DNA from: Phaeosaccion multiseriatum
Taxonomy: Eukaryota; Ochrophyta, other classes
Direction of reading: 5' to 3'
NCBI GenBank assembly: GCA_965112735.1
Contig: OZ218956.1
Coordinates: 744,001 to 808,000, forward strand
Length of the DNA: 64,000 nt
Shown: one piece after another, positions 22,291 to 33,095 of the stretch
Position numbering within the stretch: the first letter of the stretch is position 1
How the letters are laid out: every line of letters begins with the position of its first letter
Position numbers and translations under genes: made by a program
The notes under the pieces: generated by a model
Told to the model about the DNA's origin: nothing
The model's database searches: none
What the model saw: the letters and a program-made list of their open reading frames with translations, nothing else

Positions 22291-22718
22291 TACTGTGATT
22301 TCGCGGTTGAGTGGCACTTTTGACACCCAATTAACGCCCCATTAATTTTTTTTTACGCCAAATGACGATTTTTTTGACGACGTTTGACGACGTTTGACGA
22401 CGTTTGACGACGCTTTAGCCCCCTATTTGACTATTTGACGCCCTTTGACGCCTTTTGACGCCTTTTGACGCTCTTTGACGCCCTTTGACGCCCTTTTCCG
22501 TGATGTTTTTTACGTGATTTTTTTTAGACGAAATTAAGGCGAATTAAGATAAAAGGGCGTCAAAGTGCGTCAAAGGGCGTCAAAGGGCGTCAAATAGGGG
22601 GCTAAAGCGTCGTCAAACGTCGTCAAACGTCGTCAAAAAAATCGTCATTTGGCGTAAGAAAAAATTAATGGGGCGTAATTTTGCGTCAAAAGTGCCACTC
22701 AACCGCGAAATCACAGTA
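22291..22718. mobile_element. Foldback element with long terminal inverted repeats
   Basis: The left end TACTGTGATTTCGCGGTTGA (22291) reappears as its reverse complement ending at 22718. The two arms of about 200 bp are nearly complementary along their length and meet near 22510. Each arm contains internal tandem words, GACGACGTTT-type (22375-22415) and GACGCCCTTT-type (22437-22495), mirrored in the right arm. There is no ORF of note. The structure is that of a foldback or MITE-like non-autonomous DNA transposon. A further copy of one arm follows at 22723. Confidence 0.8.
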
Positions 22719-22722
22719 GCCC

Positions 22723-22855
22723 GAATTAAGATAAAAGGGCGTCAAAGTGCGTCAAAGGGCATCAAAGGGCGTCAAATAGGGGGCTAAAGCGTCGTCAAAA
22801 AAAACGTCATTTGGCGTTAATTGGGCGTCAAAAGTGCCACTTAACCGCGAAAAAA
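22723..22855. repeat. Solo third arm of the foldback element
   Basis: A direct copy of the right arm of the adjacent foldback, from CCGAATTAAGATAAAAGG to the end CCACTTAACCGCG. It is shortened by loss of several GACGACGTTT-type units and has a few substitutions. It indicates unequal exchange or a nested decayed copy. Confidence 0.75.
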
Positions 22856-23220
22856 AGATGTCCTGACACTTATACCTAGTACTACCCATATGCCTTCACC
22901 TCAGACCTCTCTCCCTCAATACTAACTGCTGAATACTTATAATTGTTTGTATTGTGTAAGGGGGGGTAAATGCCATTTCCAGGGGGTGCCAAAGCAGGGC
23001 GGGCAGACGCGTCTGCCTCGCCCTTACTCCCATCCACCCCGTTGGATTCCCGATAATCCCACTCGTCCCCCCGGGCCGGGCGGGTGAGGAAACTTTTGCT
23101 GTCGCTGCCGTCTCCATCGCGCGGTGGACTGCTGGGCTGCCCCCTTCGCTGTCCTTCTCACCGCGCTGAGCTCTTCGGCTAGTGAGTGCTAGATTCTTGC
23201 TCTACCCCGGTGGGCTGAGC
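22856..23220. other. Intergenic region, no gene recognised
   Basis: Between the foldback arms and the CTGT microsatellite. It contains short ORFs without recognisable domains and I see no coding signal. Confidence 0.5.
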
Positions 23221-23224
23221 GTCC

Positions 23225-23817
<593 letters not shown>

Positions 23818-23870
23818 CTGGCCTGCATCCTTTGCCGTTGCACAGCCTCTCCGTCTGCTGCCATCTTGAA

Positions 23871-26034
23871 ATGGCCGTGGCCGTTGCTGCCATCTTGACT
23901 CTTGACAGGGAGGTGCAGACGCTTTGCTCTCTCAACGAGGCCGTGGCGGGGCAGTCCAAGGAGCTGTGGATGGCAGCCAAAGACGCGGGGCAGGCCCGCA
24001 GAAAGATCTGGTGAAAGAAGGGGGGCGGGCAGTCGGAGAGGGTGGGAGAGGGGGTGGGAGAGAGGGTGGGGTCTGCTCCGGCGATCCGCTTGAGCAGACG
24101 AAAGAAGGCTCTGTGCCAGGCAGTAAGGCAGTGAACGAGTGCCCTGTGCCATGCCTAACAGTGAGTGGTGCGGCTCCTCTGCCTCTCCGCCCCTCCGCCC
24201 CCCCGCCCTGTCCCCCCAGCCCCTGATAATCGATGATAAGAACACGCCCATCCCTCCGCTGCCATCCCCCCCCCCCCATCCACTGCCATCCCCCCTCCCT
24301 CCACTACCACCCCCCCCCCTCTCCTTCCTAGGGAGTGGATGGAGTACCTTGATCTTGACACAGGCAACACGTTGCACCAAAAGTGGGTGGACGTGCAAGT
24401 CACGCAGGAAGTAGAGGTGTCTGTCTTTGACGGCTTAAAAGGAAGGAGGGCGCTGGCCTGGCCCTTTAGAACAGAGGAGGTGCGTATTTGTCCTGTCTTG
24501 GATGGATGGCACTGGATGGGTGTTGGATGGTCATGGACAATCATGGTTGGTCCTGGATGGATGGTCCTGGATGGATGGTCCTGGAAGGCCGCGTTGCTTG
24601 GGCCTTTGCTTCTTGAGGGCTGCCGCTCAGCCCCGTCCGTTACAATGGCGTTCCCCCTCCCATCTCAACGCGCTCCCGCCCCTCATGTTGGCACGTTGGT
24701 GATACACGGCAGGGAGAGATGCGGAGGCGGGAGCGATAGTGCCGAGCAAGAGAGGCAAAGGAGGGTAAGAGGGGACCCAAGAGGAGGCCAATGCTAACAA
24801 TGCAAATGCGGAGGTTACGCTGGAGATTGTGGACTACTTCGAGTGGACCAAACTGAAGGACTTCCAGAGGGAAGAGGCAGAGCTGCTCGGTTAGTGGGGG
24901 GGATGGCAGTGGATGGAAGAGGAGGGGGGGTGGCAGTGGATAGGGTTCGACCCCTGACACACTATCCGCTATCCGCTATCGCCGGCGCCAGCCGGCGCGC
25001 TATCCGCTATCGGCAGCGTCAGCCGGCTTTGGGGGGGGGGGGTTGTTGGGGCGTGCTATCCGCCAGCCGGCGCGCTATCCGCTATCGGCCGGCGCCAGCC
25101 GGCACGCTATCCGCTATCGGCCGCGGCCGATAGCGCGCTATCGAGAATGTGGGCGATAGTGTGTCAGGGGTCGAATAGGGTGGGAGGGATGAAAATGGAG
25201 CGAGCGACGCTTGCTCGTTAATTCCCATCTCCAGTCATGCGCACCAAACCAAGCGAGGGAGGGAGGGAGAGAGAGAGGCAAAGGGCGGTGGCCAGCCCCC
25301 ATCGCATCCAGCGAGTCGAGCCTGACGCCCCTCATCCACAGCCATCCCCCTACCCCATCCATCCACTGCCATCTCCTGCCATCTACTGCCATTCACTACC
25401 ATCCCCGACTCACAGGCTGGTACTCGGTGGTTCATCACAGCGACTACGTACAGTCTGTGGACAGCTTCCTCATGCTGCGAGACCGGGTGCCAGGACTCGG
25501 GCTCTTCCTCGACACCAGGCAGGAGCAGTGCTCACTCCAGAGGCCCAAGGCACTCACTTCTTGGAAGGTCCTGGAGGCGGGAGGCAGGGACACAAAGGAG
25601 AGGCTGGGGCAGGCGCTCGATTGGGAGAGGTGTGGGAAGAGAACTCGCACGGCAACACCTTCTATATCAAGCAGGAGGTGCGGTGTGTTCGGCCCCTGAC
25701 ATGCTTCTGAGGCGACCCTGCTTCCTGCTTCTGGCCGGCGCCAGCCGGCCAGGCAGTTTCCACGTTCTGGGGGAAAAGCCATGTAATAAGCCAATGATGA
25801 GGGCCAAGGTTGCTTCCTCCTTCTGGCCGGTGCCAGCCGGCCTGCTTCCTGCTTCTGGGCTGGCCTGTCTCAGCCAGAAGCATATCAGGGGCCGAATGTG
25901 TCAAGCAGGGGGGTGGTGGGAGTGCGAGTGTAGAGGCATATGGGTGGACAGGAGTAGTGTGTGATGCATCACTGGGACCGCCCTGTGGACGCGGACGACT
26001 TTGTTGATCTCAGCACGGGGCAGTACCAGGGAAG
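23871..26034 (+). CDS. Unrecognised multi-exon gene with repeat-filled introns
   Basis: Not recognised. Exons inferred from phase-compatible splice sites: 23871-24010, 24332-24479, 24784-24889, 25416-25567, then less certain exons near 25655-25680 and 25962-26030. Peptides include [75 protein letters not shown] and [19 protein letters not shown]. They are acidic and aromatic-rich and look like genuine globular protein. No start context or upstream exon is certain because the microsatellite lies directly before it, and no clear stop is placed. The introns hold copies A and B of the GC-core element and GGATGGATGGT-type repeats. It could be a complete small gene or the surviving 3' part of a disrupted one. 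Confidence 0.45.
24947..25174. mobile_element. GC-core inverted-repeat element, copy A
   Basis: The ends TCGACCCCTGACACACTATC and GATAGTGTGTCAGGGGTCGA are perfect inverted repeats. The flanks carry the 7-bp direct repeat ATAGGGT (24940-24946 and 25175-25181), a likely target-site duplication. The interior has repeated cores CCGGCGCCAGCCGG separated by the duplicated word GCTATCCGCTATC. It lies inside an inferred intron of the unrecognised gene. Confidence 0.8.
25689..25895. mobile_element. GC-core inverted-repeat element, copy B
   Basis: The ends TCGGCCCCTGACATGCTTCTG and CAGAAGCATATCAGGGGCCGA form inverted repeats. The interior carries cores GGCCGGCGCCAGCCGG and GGCCGGTGCCAGCCGG. Here the word between cores is CCTGCTTCCTGCTTCTGG instead of the GCTATC word of copy A. 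Confidence 0.75.
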
Positions 26035-26095
26035 GGGGGGGGGGATGGCAGTGGATGGCAGTGGATTGCTGCTCACCACTCACCACTCCCCACAA

Positions 26096-26280
26096 AGTCA
26101 GTCGGTTAGTATGTCAGTCAGCCAGTCAGTCAGTCAATCAGTCAGTCAGTCAGTCAGTGAGTCAGTGAGTCAGTTAGTCAGTTGCTTAGTCAGTACGTCA
26201 GTCAGTCAGTGAGTGAGTCAATCAGTAATTCATTCAGTCAATCAGTCAGTCAGTTAGTCAGTTATTCGGTCAGTCAGCCA
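26096..26280. repeat. Degenerate (GTCA)n / (GTCAGTTA)n minisatellite
   Basis: Tandem GTCAGTCAGTCA with scattered substitutions over about 180 bp, downstream of the last inferred exon of the unrecognised gene. Confidence 0.85.
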
Positions 26281-27150
26281 CAGTGCACTCCACAGCTAGT
26301 GCTAGCCCTGCCCTGCCCTACCCCAAGTGCAAGTCGCCTCTCCTCGTATACATTTCCTGGCCTGACGTCTTCTTGCTCTCCTTTCCTCCCAACCTAGCTA
26401 GGCTCCAAGTGGATAATCGGTAGTAGAGAGAGAGAGAGAGAGAAAAGAACGCTAAGAGAGCTCACTCTCCCAAATTTCCCCCCCCTCCCTTCCACCCCAA
26501 ACTACTGTTTTAGCGAGTTTGAAAATGCGCACCGTGTTGCCCTAGTCGAGACAAGTCGAATGCCGGCATCGTTGCCTCCTGCAACCTCTATCAAGTTCGG
26601 TTCTATGGTGTGGAGGCCTAACAAACTGAAACTCCTGTTCCTTACGTAAGGGCCGTGCGGGTCTTACATATGGGTGTCAGCCCAGAGGGCCCTCCCCCCA
26701 CCCCCCCCCCTTGAAGTGCCTCTATCGCCGAGTTGAGCAGTTTTGGTTACTCGTCCCAGGTAGGGGTGGGTTAGAGTGAGTGAGCTCTCTAAAACAAAAT
26801 CCCCTACTTGTAGCTTGTCTGAGGATGCGTGCGTGTGCGCGGGTAACAGGGTGGGCAGGAGGGCTGTGTCGGTAAGGAGCCCAGAGGGCGTTGCAGAAAT
26901 TTTGGAGCCGCGAAGCCCCAAATACTGATCGAAAGGTTTCAACCAGCTATAATTCTGTCTACCGAGACGGTCACGGACGAGAATGAACCTGAGCACATGG
27001 ACAAGGAGGGCGTGTGGGGAAAGGAGCCGTCACTAAAATGCCATGCGGGGCTCTCAAACCCGGAGAAATACAAAATAAATTTACCATATTTTTACCTTTC
27101 GCGCAGAGTCCTCACACTACGAGCACTTTTTGCTTTTTTGGGGCACTTTT
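26281..27150. other. Long intergenic region, no gene recognised
   Basis: About 870 bp with a GA dinucleotide run (26427-26446) and short ORFs in all frames. No domain, splice pattern or RNA gene is apparent. Confidence 0.5.
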
Positions 27151-27530
27151 TCGACCCTGATTACTGATTACGGCCGGCGCAGCCGGCCTGATTACTGATT
27201 ATGACCGGCGCCAGCCGGGCTGATTACTGATTACAACCGGCGCCAGCCGGCCTGACGTGCTATCGACGCGCGGCGCCATTGCTTGCTTCATTCTCCGCGG
27301 GTCCGATAGCGATAGCACGCTATCGGCCGCAGGCGATAGCACATAGCACGCCGGCTGGCACCGGCGATAGCAGATAGCACGCCCTGGCGATGGCGCCGGC
27401 ATGGGGGGTTGGCAGGCCGTTCGGTAGCAAGTCAGCCAAGGCCGGCTGACGCCGGCGGTAGCAGCCAGGTAACACGCCGGCTGGCGCCGGCCCGGCGATA
27501 GCACATAGTAGATAGTACGTGAGGGGTCGA
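27151..27530. mobile_element. GC-core inverted-repeat element, copy C (composite)
   Basis: Starts TCGACCCTGATTACTGATTA and ends GTGAGGGGTCGA. The left part repeats the word CTGATTACTGATTAC three times between cores CCGGCGCCAGCCGG. The right part carries the cores in reverse orientation (GCCGGCTGGCGCCGGC) with GATAGCAC words. The switch of word and orientation inside one element suggests two nested or recombined copies. Confidence 0.7.
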
Positions 27531-27789
27531 ACGTAAAGTTTTACTCCACGTGGAGTCCGAATAGTTGTACACACGGGGCCAGCACGTAAAACCGGTCACA
27601 GGTAGCGACTGCGGAGTCACAATGTTCTTTTTTTTTTGTGTGAACGATCAGCCAGTCCCACCAGGCCGTGGATAGAGGATAGAGATGAGGAGAGTCTGGC
27701 AAAAAGACTACACCCTGTTTTGGGGTTATGCGCTATGTATGGTTCATTCGCGCTTCATTGTTATTGTATGAAGATGGCCTCCCACCCAG
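27531..27789. other. 3' flank of SAS-6-like gene
   Basis: About 260 bp between element C and the stop codon of the SAS-6-like gene. It contains a poly-T run at 27628-27640 and no recognisable coiled-coil coding sequence on the minus strand. Confidence 0.45.
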
Positions 27790-29752
27790 TCACCTCCTTG
27801 TTGTTTGAGTCTGCAGCTGCAGCAGTAACGAAGGGTTCTTGAGCTTGACCAGGTTGTTCACATCCTGCAAACGAGCCTGCATCAGTGCTAATCGCGACTG
27901 GGGTAGGGGGGAAGGTGGGAGGGAGCAGTGTTGAGACGAGCACCTAATGACTAACCCATGACGCACTCTACTTACTAACCTTAATCGCGTTGAATCGGTA
28001 CGTAATTTGGTGCTGCACAACATCCTCTGGCGACCGTGTAAACTTCAGGGAGGCCAGCTCCACATACTTGAAATTCAAATTTTGAATCAGGTCCAGCCGT
28101 GCATTCACGTCCTGTTGCATAACAAAGACTGCCAGATGGTTGTGGGGCTCTTTGATGCAGTCGTTCAGCATGCTGGACAGGTGGTAGAGCGAAGAGAGGC
28201 AAAGTATCCTTCAAATTGGTGGTCGGGAATGGTCTTCGGGTTGGGGTTACGCAATGATTGGGTATTTGATGGGCATGATTGGGCGGGTTAGGGTAAGCTT
28301 GGGTGCTATGGACGTCTCAACTCAGAGTCTAATCACATCTGCTCTCTCTCTCACGTACCGAATAATGACGTTGGCCCAATCGGCGTACTCCACCATGAGT
28401 TTTTGCTCCTCTTGCATGTCATGGAAGCCCGCCTCGTTGATGACATGTGTGTACGAGTAAAAGAGATCTGCCTCGCTGGACAGCTCCACCCGAATGCTTT
28501 GAGGAGCGTCGTCGTCGCCAAGAATGAGAATCTTGACCTTTATAGCCTCGAGTGTTCCCACCTGTTGTGGGCTATCACCAGTCTCCTGCGGGCGAGTGAG
28601 AGGGGGCAAACACACCCACACCTTTAAAGGGGGGGAGGAGGGCGGGGGGGGGGGTTGCAGGCGAGTACAGTACCTGCACTCGAAGCTCGAAAGGCACCTC
28701 CCGGTCGTAGATGACCCGGAAACCGTCAGCGATGCTGAGAGAAACCGACGAGAAGCGGACGGGCGGACGGGCGGGCGGGCAGGGGGTGGAGGAGGTGAGG
28801 ACAGACAAGAGAACAAGCAGCTCACTTGTGCTCTAGTGTCCTGCCACTTGCTCTCTAGTGTCCTGACACCCCCTCTGTCCTGACATCTGACACTCCCCAT
28901 CTATCTGCCCTGCCACCCCGCCTCTGTCCTGCCACCCCCCCTCTGTCCTGACACTCCCCATTGACACCTCCCTGTCCTGATATCCCCCATCTCTCTGTCC
29001 TGCGGCTCCCTCTGTCCTTCAAAAGGGATGGTTATGCAGAGCCGTACTGGTACGATTGCTCGTCTCCATAACGCCTCCCCCGCGTCGAAGCCCCACCATC
29101 GAACACTTCCCTCTCGCCCTCTCCCACCCACCGCCCACTCCCCACGTAGCGAGGGTGCAAGAGGATCACAAACTTGCACTACACGCTCCTTCTCCTCCAC
29201 ACCCCTCTGTACCTCCCTTTTCTCCAGACCCTTCTACTGCTGTTGCCGATTGTTTGTACCACATGACCCCCCCCTCTAAGCCCACAGAGTACAGTATCCT
29301 CTGCACGGAACCAAACAGTGTCTCCGGGGTGTCGCCTCCCTTATTGAGCGTAGCTTGGCCCAACAATTACTCCTGCGTTCGACCGTTAAGATAAAGACCT
29401 ATCACGCAGTGGCAACTCCCGAACAGACCACTCTTCCTTCCCCTGCGCTGCTGCTCCCGAACTGCTCGTACCACATGCCCCCCCCCCCCTTATTCCAAGG
29501 AGCACAGTGTCCTAAATTGAAGGTAGCCATGTATGCTGCTCCGTCCGATCGTAAAGACCAGCCAAGTTGTGAGGGGCAGTGGGTTTGGAAAGCTCTGGAC
29601 AATTTGCAGTGGGTTTCTAGCTCAAATACCACGACAAGACCTGAACACAAAAATGCACTGCTTCCTCCGCCGTACCTTGGGTCCATTTCCTCAATGGCTG
29701 AAAAGTCAAACGTTTGCATCAGGTCAAAGTCCGCAGTCCCCAGGGTCGCCAT
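27790..29752 (-). CDS. SAS6: SAS-6 head-domain protein lacking the coiled coil
   Basis: Centriolar cartwheel protein family. The SAS-6 N-terminal head oligomerises to set ninefold symmetry. Five exons join in phase: 29752-29676, 28734-28674, 28585-28359, 28172-27980 and 27897-27790, giving 221 aa. Head-domain blocks include VPFELRVQ, SIRVELSSEADLFYSYTHV, MVEYADWANVIIR and the PISA-like NLNFKYVELASLKFTRSPED, followed by YRFNAIK. Only about 36 residues of helix (SRLALMQARLQDVNNLVKL) follow before a TGA, whereas canonical SAS-6 continues with several hundred residues of coiled coil. It may be a SAS6-like (SAS6L) paralogue, which naturally lacks the coiled coil, or a gene cut off by the adjacent repeat island. 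Intron 1 is unusually long, about 940 nt. Confidence 0.75.
28850..29015. repeat. Degenerate CTGTCCTGACACCCCC minisatellite in SAS-6 intron 1
   Basis: Repeated variants of CTCTGTCCTGMCACYCCCC, about 25-37 nt apart, on the + strand inside the long first intron. A second, looser duplication in the same intron pairs GTACCACATG plus poly-C at 29260 and 29470. Confidence 0.7.
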
Positions 29753-29962
29753 CTTGTTCGCCTGGGAGAGACACAAGTCTACACATGAGCCGTGCTGCTC
29801 TGGATAGTGAGCAGAGTCCAGTGCAAAGCCCCCGTAGTAAAAGAAACGCAAAAGCCCCACCTTGGTGTCCCAGCGAAGACCGCCCTGGTTTCTCTCCCTG
29901 CTCGGGTCCTTTCTCCCTCTCTTCTCCTCCTCCTCCCTTCTCTCCCCTTCTCTCCCCCTCTC

Positions 29963-30027
<65 letters not shown>

Positions 30028-30234
30028 TGGTGTGTGTGGTGTGTGTGTGTGTATGTCTATGTTTGTTTTTATTATCGGCATTGATACGTCTCGCAACCGC
30101 CCGGTTCGCAGTTTCAGCTCCGCCGAAAAAAAAATTATGGCAACGATTTTCAAAATCCTCCTTCCCTCTCCTCCCCCTTTTTTTATATCTCTCTCTCTGC
30201 TCACGCTCTCTCTCGCCTCGGCCTCAGTCTGATC
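29753..30234. promoter_or_regulatory. Divergent promoter region of SAS-6-like and RFC genes
   Basis: About 480 bp between divergent starts. It holds a (CT)n run at 29966-30010 that passes directly into (GT)n at 30011-30050, with a T/C-rich stretch before the RFC ATG. I see no other gene. Confidence 0.55.
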
Positions 30235-31675
30235 ATGCTTTGGGTCGACAAACACCGCCCCAACACATTGGATAAGCTGGACATTAATGATCCCTTGACA
30301 CAGGTGCGTGATATATACCCCTCTCTGCTTTACTTTTCCCCCTTCTCTTCTCTTCCCTGCTGTGCCTGCTACTTACCTTTTCTCGCCTCTTCCCTCCATC
30401 CCCCACGTCTTCCCTGCATCCAGCACGTCTTCCCTCTATCCTCCGCGTCTTCTTTCCCTCTCCCCCACACCTTAAAGGTTGATCCCCCGCTCCCTGCCCC
30501 CTCCCCCCTCTCCTTTCGTCTTTCTACTTGCAGCGCCTTCGCTCGATCAGTGCTGATGGAGAGATTCCTCACCTCTTGTTCTACGGACCCTCTGGGGCTG
30601 GCAAGAAGACGAGGGTCCAAGCGCTATTGAGAGAGATTTATGGCAGCGGTGTTGAGAGAGTGCGGCTCGAGCATCGCTCTTTCAAGACGCCCTCAAACAA
30701 GCCGCTGGAGGTGACGACGGTGGCGAGCAACTATCACATTGAGCTCTCGCCCGGAGATGCTGGAGGGATATACGACCGCTACGTCGTACAAGAGGTGGTG
30801 AAGCAAATCGCTCAGAGCCAGAATTTGACGTCGGGAATCGCTGAAGGAGGGGGAGGTGGGGGGGGAGAGGGCGGGGCCAGCAGCATGAGGAAGAAGCGCC
30901 CCACGTTCGTGGTGGTGGTCATCATGGGGGCAGATCAGCTCACAAAGCAGGCACAGGCTGCACTCCGTCGAACCATGGAAAAGTTCACGTCGTCCTGCCG
31001 CCTCATTCTTTGCTGCAACTCGGCGAGCAAGATTATTGATCCCGTGCGCTCCCGCTGTCTAGCCCTGCGAGTTCCCGCCCCCACACACGCGGAGATTGAA
31101 ACGGTGATGCGCAAAGTGAGCAAGAAGGAAGGCGGGGGACAACAATTGCCGCAGGAGGTCGCTGCGCGTATTTCCCACCTCTCTGCGCGGAATCTACGCA
31201 AGGCGCTGCTCATGCTGGAGACTGCCCACGTGCAATGCGGAAGCACTCCCCAGGTGAGCCCAGTCCATCCCTTCTGTCCGGGATGCCCAAGGTTGACAGA
31301 GCTATTTTACATACTAAATCTCCCTCCTCCCTTGGTCAGGCGGAGCAGAAAATACCACTCACGGACTGGGAGCTGTACACCGCGTCCATAGCCAAGGACA
31401 TTCTGCGGGACCAGTCTCCCCAGAAGCTGCTTGTCGTCCGGGAGAAGCTGTACGAGCTGCTGGTCAACTGCATCCCCGCGGATGTCATCCTGCGCACCCT
31501 CACCGCGGAGCTGTTCAAGATGATCGACGACGACGTGAAGCACCAAGTGGCGCACTGGGCCGCCTTTTACGAGGTGCGCCTGCATCAAGGAAGCAAGCAC
31601 ATATTCCACCTCGAGGCGTTTGTGGCGCGGGTTATGGGCTGCTACCGACAGTACAATCTTGACCTGTTTTGCTAA
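30235..31675 (+). CDS. RFC3: Replication factor C small subunit (human RFC3 / yeast Rfc5 type)
   Basis: Clamp-loader subunit that loads PCNA at primer-template junctions. Three exons (30235-30303, 30534-31253, 31340-31675) give 374 aa. It starts MLWVDKHRPNTLDKLD, the usual RFC box I. The P-loop is GPSGAGKKTRV. In the Walker B region the usual DEAD acidic cluster is absent (VIMGADQLTKQAQAALRR); RFC3 orthologues normally read NEVD/DxLT there, so the site is modified. The SRC motif DPVRSRCLALRV is intact. A Gly-rich insert at about residues 145-160 precedes the Walker B strand. The C-terminal collar helices end in YNLDLFC. Its stop is 26 nt from the stop of the convergent NMNAT gene. Confidence 0.92.
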
Positions 31676-31700
31676 TATGTACAGTGTTTTTTTACTTCAC

Positions 31701-33095
31701 TTAGTAGGTGAGCGGAAGTTGGCTCACCCTTCGGTTGTACTGCTTGGGGATACTCAGGTACGGCCGATCGTCCTTCTCAAAGTCGAAGGCCTTATCGCTG
31801 GGTGTCCAGTGTGTATCGCCAGTGATCTTGCTGGCAAGGTCGTGGTCCACAATGTATCGTTCTACGGAGGCCCCAACCATGGCTTCCACACTCTTGCCCT
31901 CTTTCAACAGCTCCCGCACTACGCGAGACGAAATCTTCTCCGTCGATGCGTCGAGAATGGCCGCGTCCTCAATAACGTACCCAATGTCACGAAACCTGCC
32001 CCGTAATTCCTTCACCATTTTGTCGCAGTCGAGCGGACGGCACACCGTTACCACGCCAAAGCCGTCCTGCCGCAAGAGTTGTGGGTTGAGATGCACCACC
32101 TGGGAAGCCTCGCAGAGATACAGGATGCGCACCCCGCCGCTGTGCTCAGGGAAAGCTTCCTGAAAGGAGGCCTTGACGTGCTCTAGTACGCTCATGTAGT
32201 CCATAATCCTCCGTCTGGTAATCTCCCACGGATCGACAGTCAGCCAGCTGGACTCGCCCACCGCCTTGCGCACCATGGCGAGGCGATGTTTGGGAGGAAT
32301 CACTTCGCTGGGCCGCGAGCGGTGCCGCTGCCGAACGAGCGTGGGGTGCGAGGGAGAAACGACCCCGCCCACCACCTGCATCCCGCATTCCTCGAGAAAG
32401 TGCTTGGCAGTGTAGAAAAATCGAAGGTGGAGCTTGTGCACAGGATTGAACGTGCCCGAGCCCACCAGCAACACTTTGTCGCGGTCGGGCTCGCATTTGG
32501 TCAGGATCTTGGCCACCTTGCCCCAGATTTTGTCCACGTTAAAAGGTGCCAGAGACGGCAGGCACCGCGCTTTGGTGGTGGTGCAAGACTCCTCCTCCTT
32601 CCCCACCAACTCCTCCTTCTTGCTGCTGCTGCTGCTGCTGGTGGTGGTACGGAAGCGCGCCAGTAGCTCCGTCACACCCACACGAAACTCCAAGACTGTA
32701 TCCGCCCGGTTTCCCTCCCTCTCGTACGCCTGTAGCAGGGCGTACATTCGTCGGTTCTCCGCCGCCAAGAGCATCCGAACCCTTTTCCCCTCCCTCTCCC
32801 CCAGCACCCCGTCGCTAACTAGGCGGTCCACTGTCTCCCCAGCGGTGAAGCAAAGCTTTCCGTCCGCGTCGTACGGATTCCGTCGAGCGCAGCCCGGGTC
32901 GAAGACACTGCTTCGATAGCTCTTCCTTCCCAGCCGGGGCAGCAGCAATCGAGCCCCATCCTCCTCCCCCTCCCTCGGAAGGACACCAGGACTGGGAAGA
33001 CTCCTCTTTCGAGAAGAGACCCTTCGGAGATGAGGCACGCTCACACTCGACGCCAACTGCTGCGGCGGCTGCTGCTGCTGCCTCCTCTTTTGCAT
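31701..33095 (-). CDS. NMNAT: Nicotinamide/nicotinate mononucleotide adenylyltransferase with N-terminal extension
   Basis: Joins NMN or NaMN with ATP to make the dinucleotide in NAD synthesis. A single exon of 464 aa starts at 33095. The catalytic domain occupies about residues 195-440. It has the nucleotidyltransferase motif VGSGTFNPVHKLHLRFF (family G-S/T-F-N-P-x-T-x-x-H), PPKHRLAMVRKAV, the substrate block DPWEITRRRIMDYMSV and the second phosphate motif EKISSRVVRELLKEGKSV. The first 190 residues are not part of the standard enzyme. They are basic at the very N-terminus, then helical (RNPYDADGKLCFTAGETVDR), and could be a targeting or regulatory region. Together with the aspartate oxidase at 10.8 kb it places two NAD-synthesis genes in this window. 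Confidence 0.9.
   Translation of the reverse strand: MQKRRQQQQPPQQLASSVSVPHLRRVSSRKRSLPSPGVLPREGEEDGARLLLPRLGRKSYRSSVFDPGCARRNPYDADGKLCFTAGETVDRLVSDGVLGEREGKRVRMLLAAENRRMYALLQAYEREGNRADTVLEFRVGVTELLARFRTTTSSSSSSKKEELVGKEEESCTTTKARCLPSLAPFNVDKIWGKVAKILTKCEPDRDKVLLVGSGTFNPVHKLHLRFFYTAKHFLEECGMQVVGGVVSPSHPTLVRQRHRSRPSEVIPPKHRLAMVRKAVGESSWLTVDPWEITRRRIMDYMSVLEHVKASFQEAFPEHSGGVRILYLCEASQVVHLNPQLLRQDGFGVVTVCRPLDCDKMVKELRGRFRDIGYVIEDAAILDASTEKISSRVVRELLKEGKSVEAMVGASVERYIVDHDLASKITGDTHWTPSDKAFDFEKDDRPYLSIPKQYNRRVSQLPLTY

Noticed and set aside
26096-26280. Evenly spaced short repeats that might suggest a CRISPR array
   Set aside because: The units are 4-8 bp with no unique spacers, in a eukaryotic sequence. 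It is a minisatellite.
29862-30275. Ser/Leu-rich plus-strand ORF before the RFC gene
   Set aside because: It is generated by the CT and GT microsatellites; the RFC start at 30235 with its conserved box is the real coding start.
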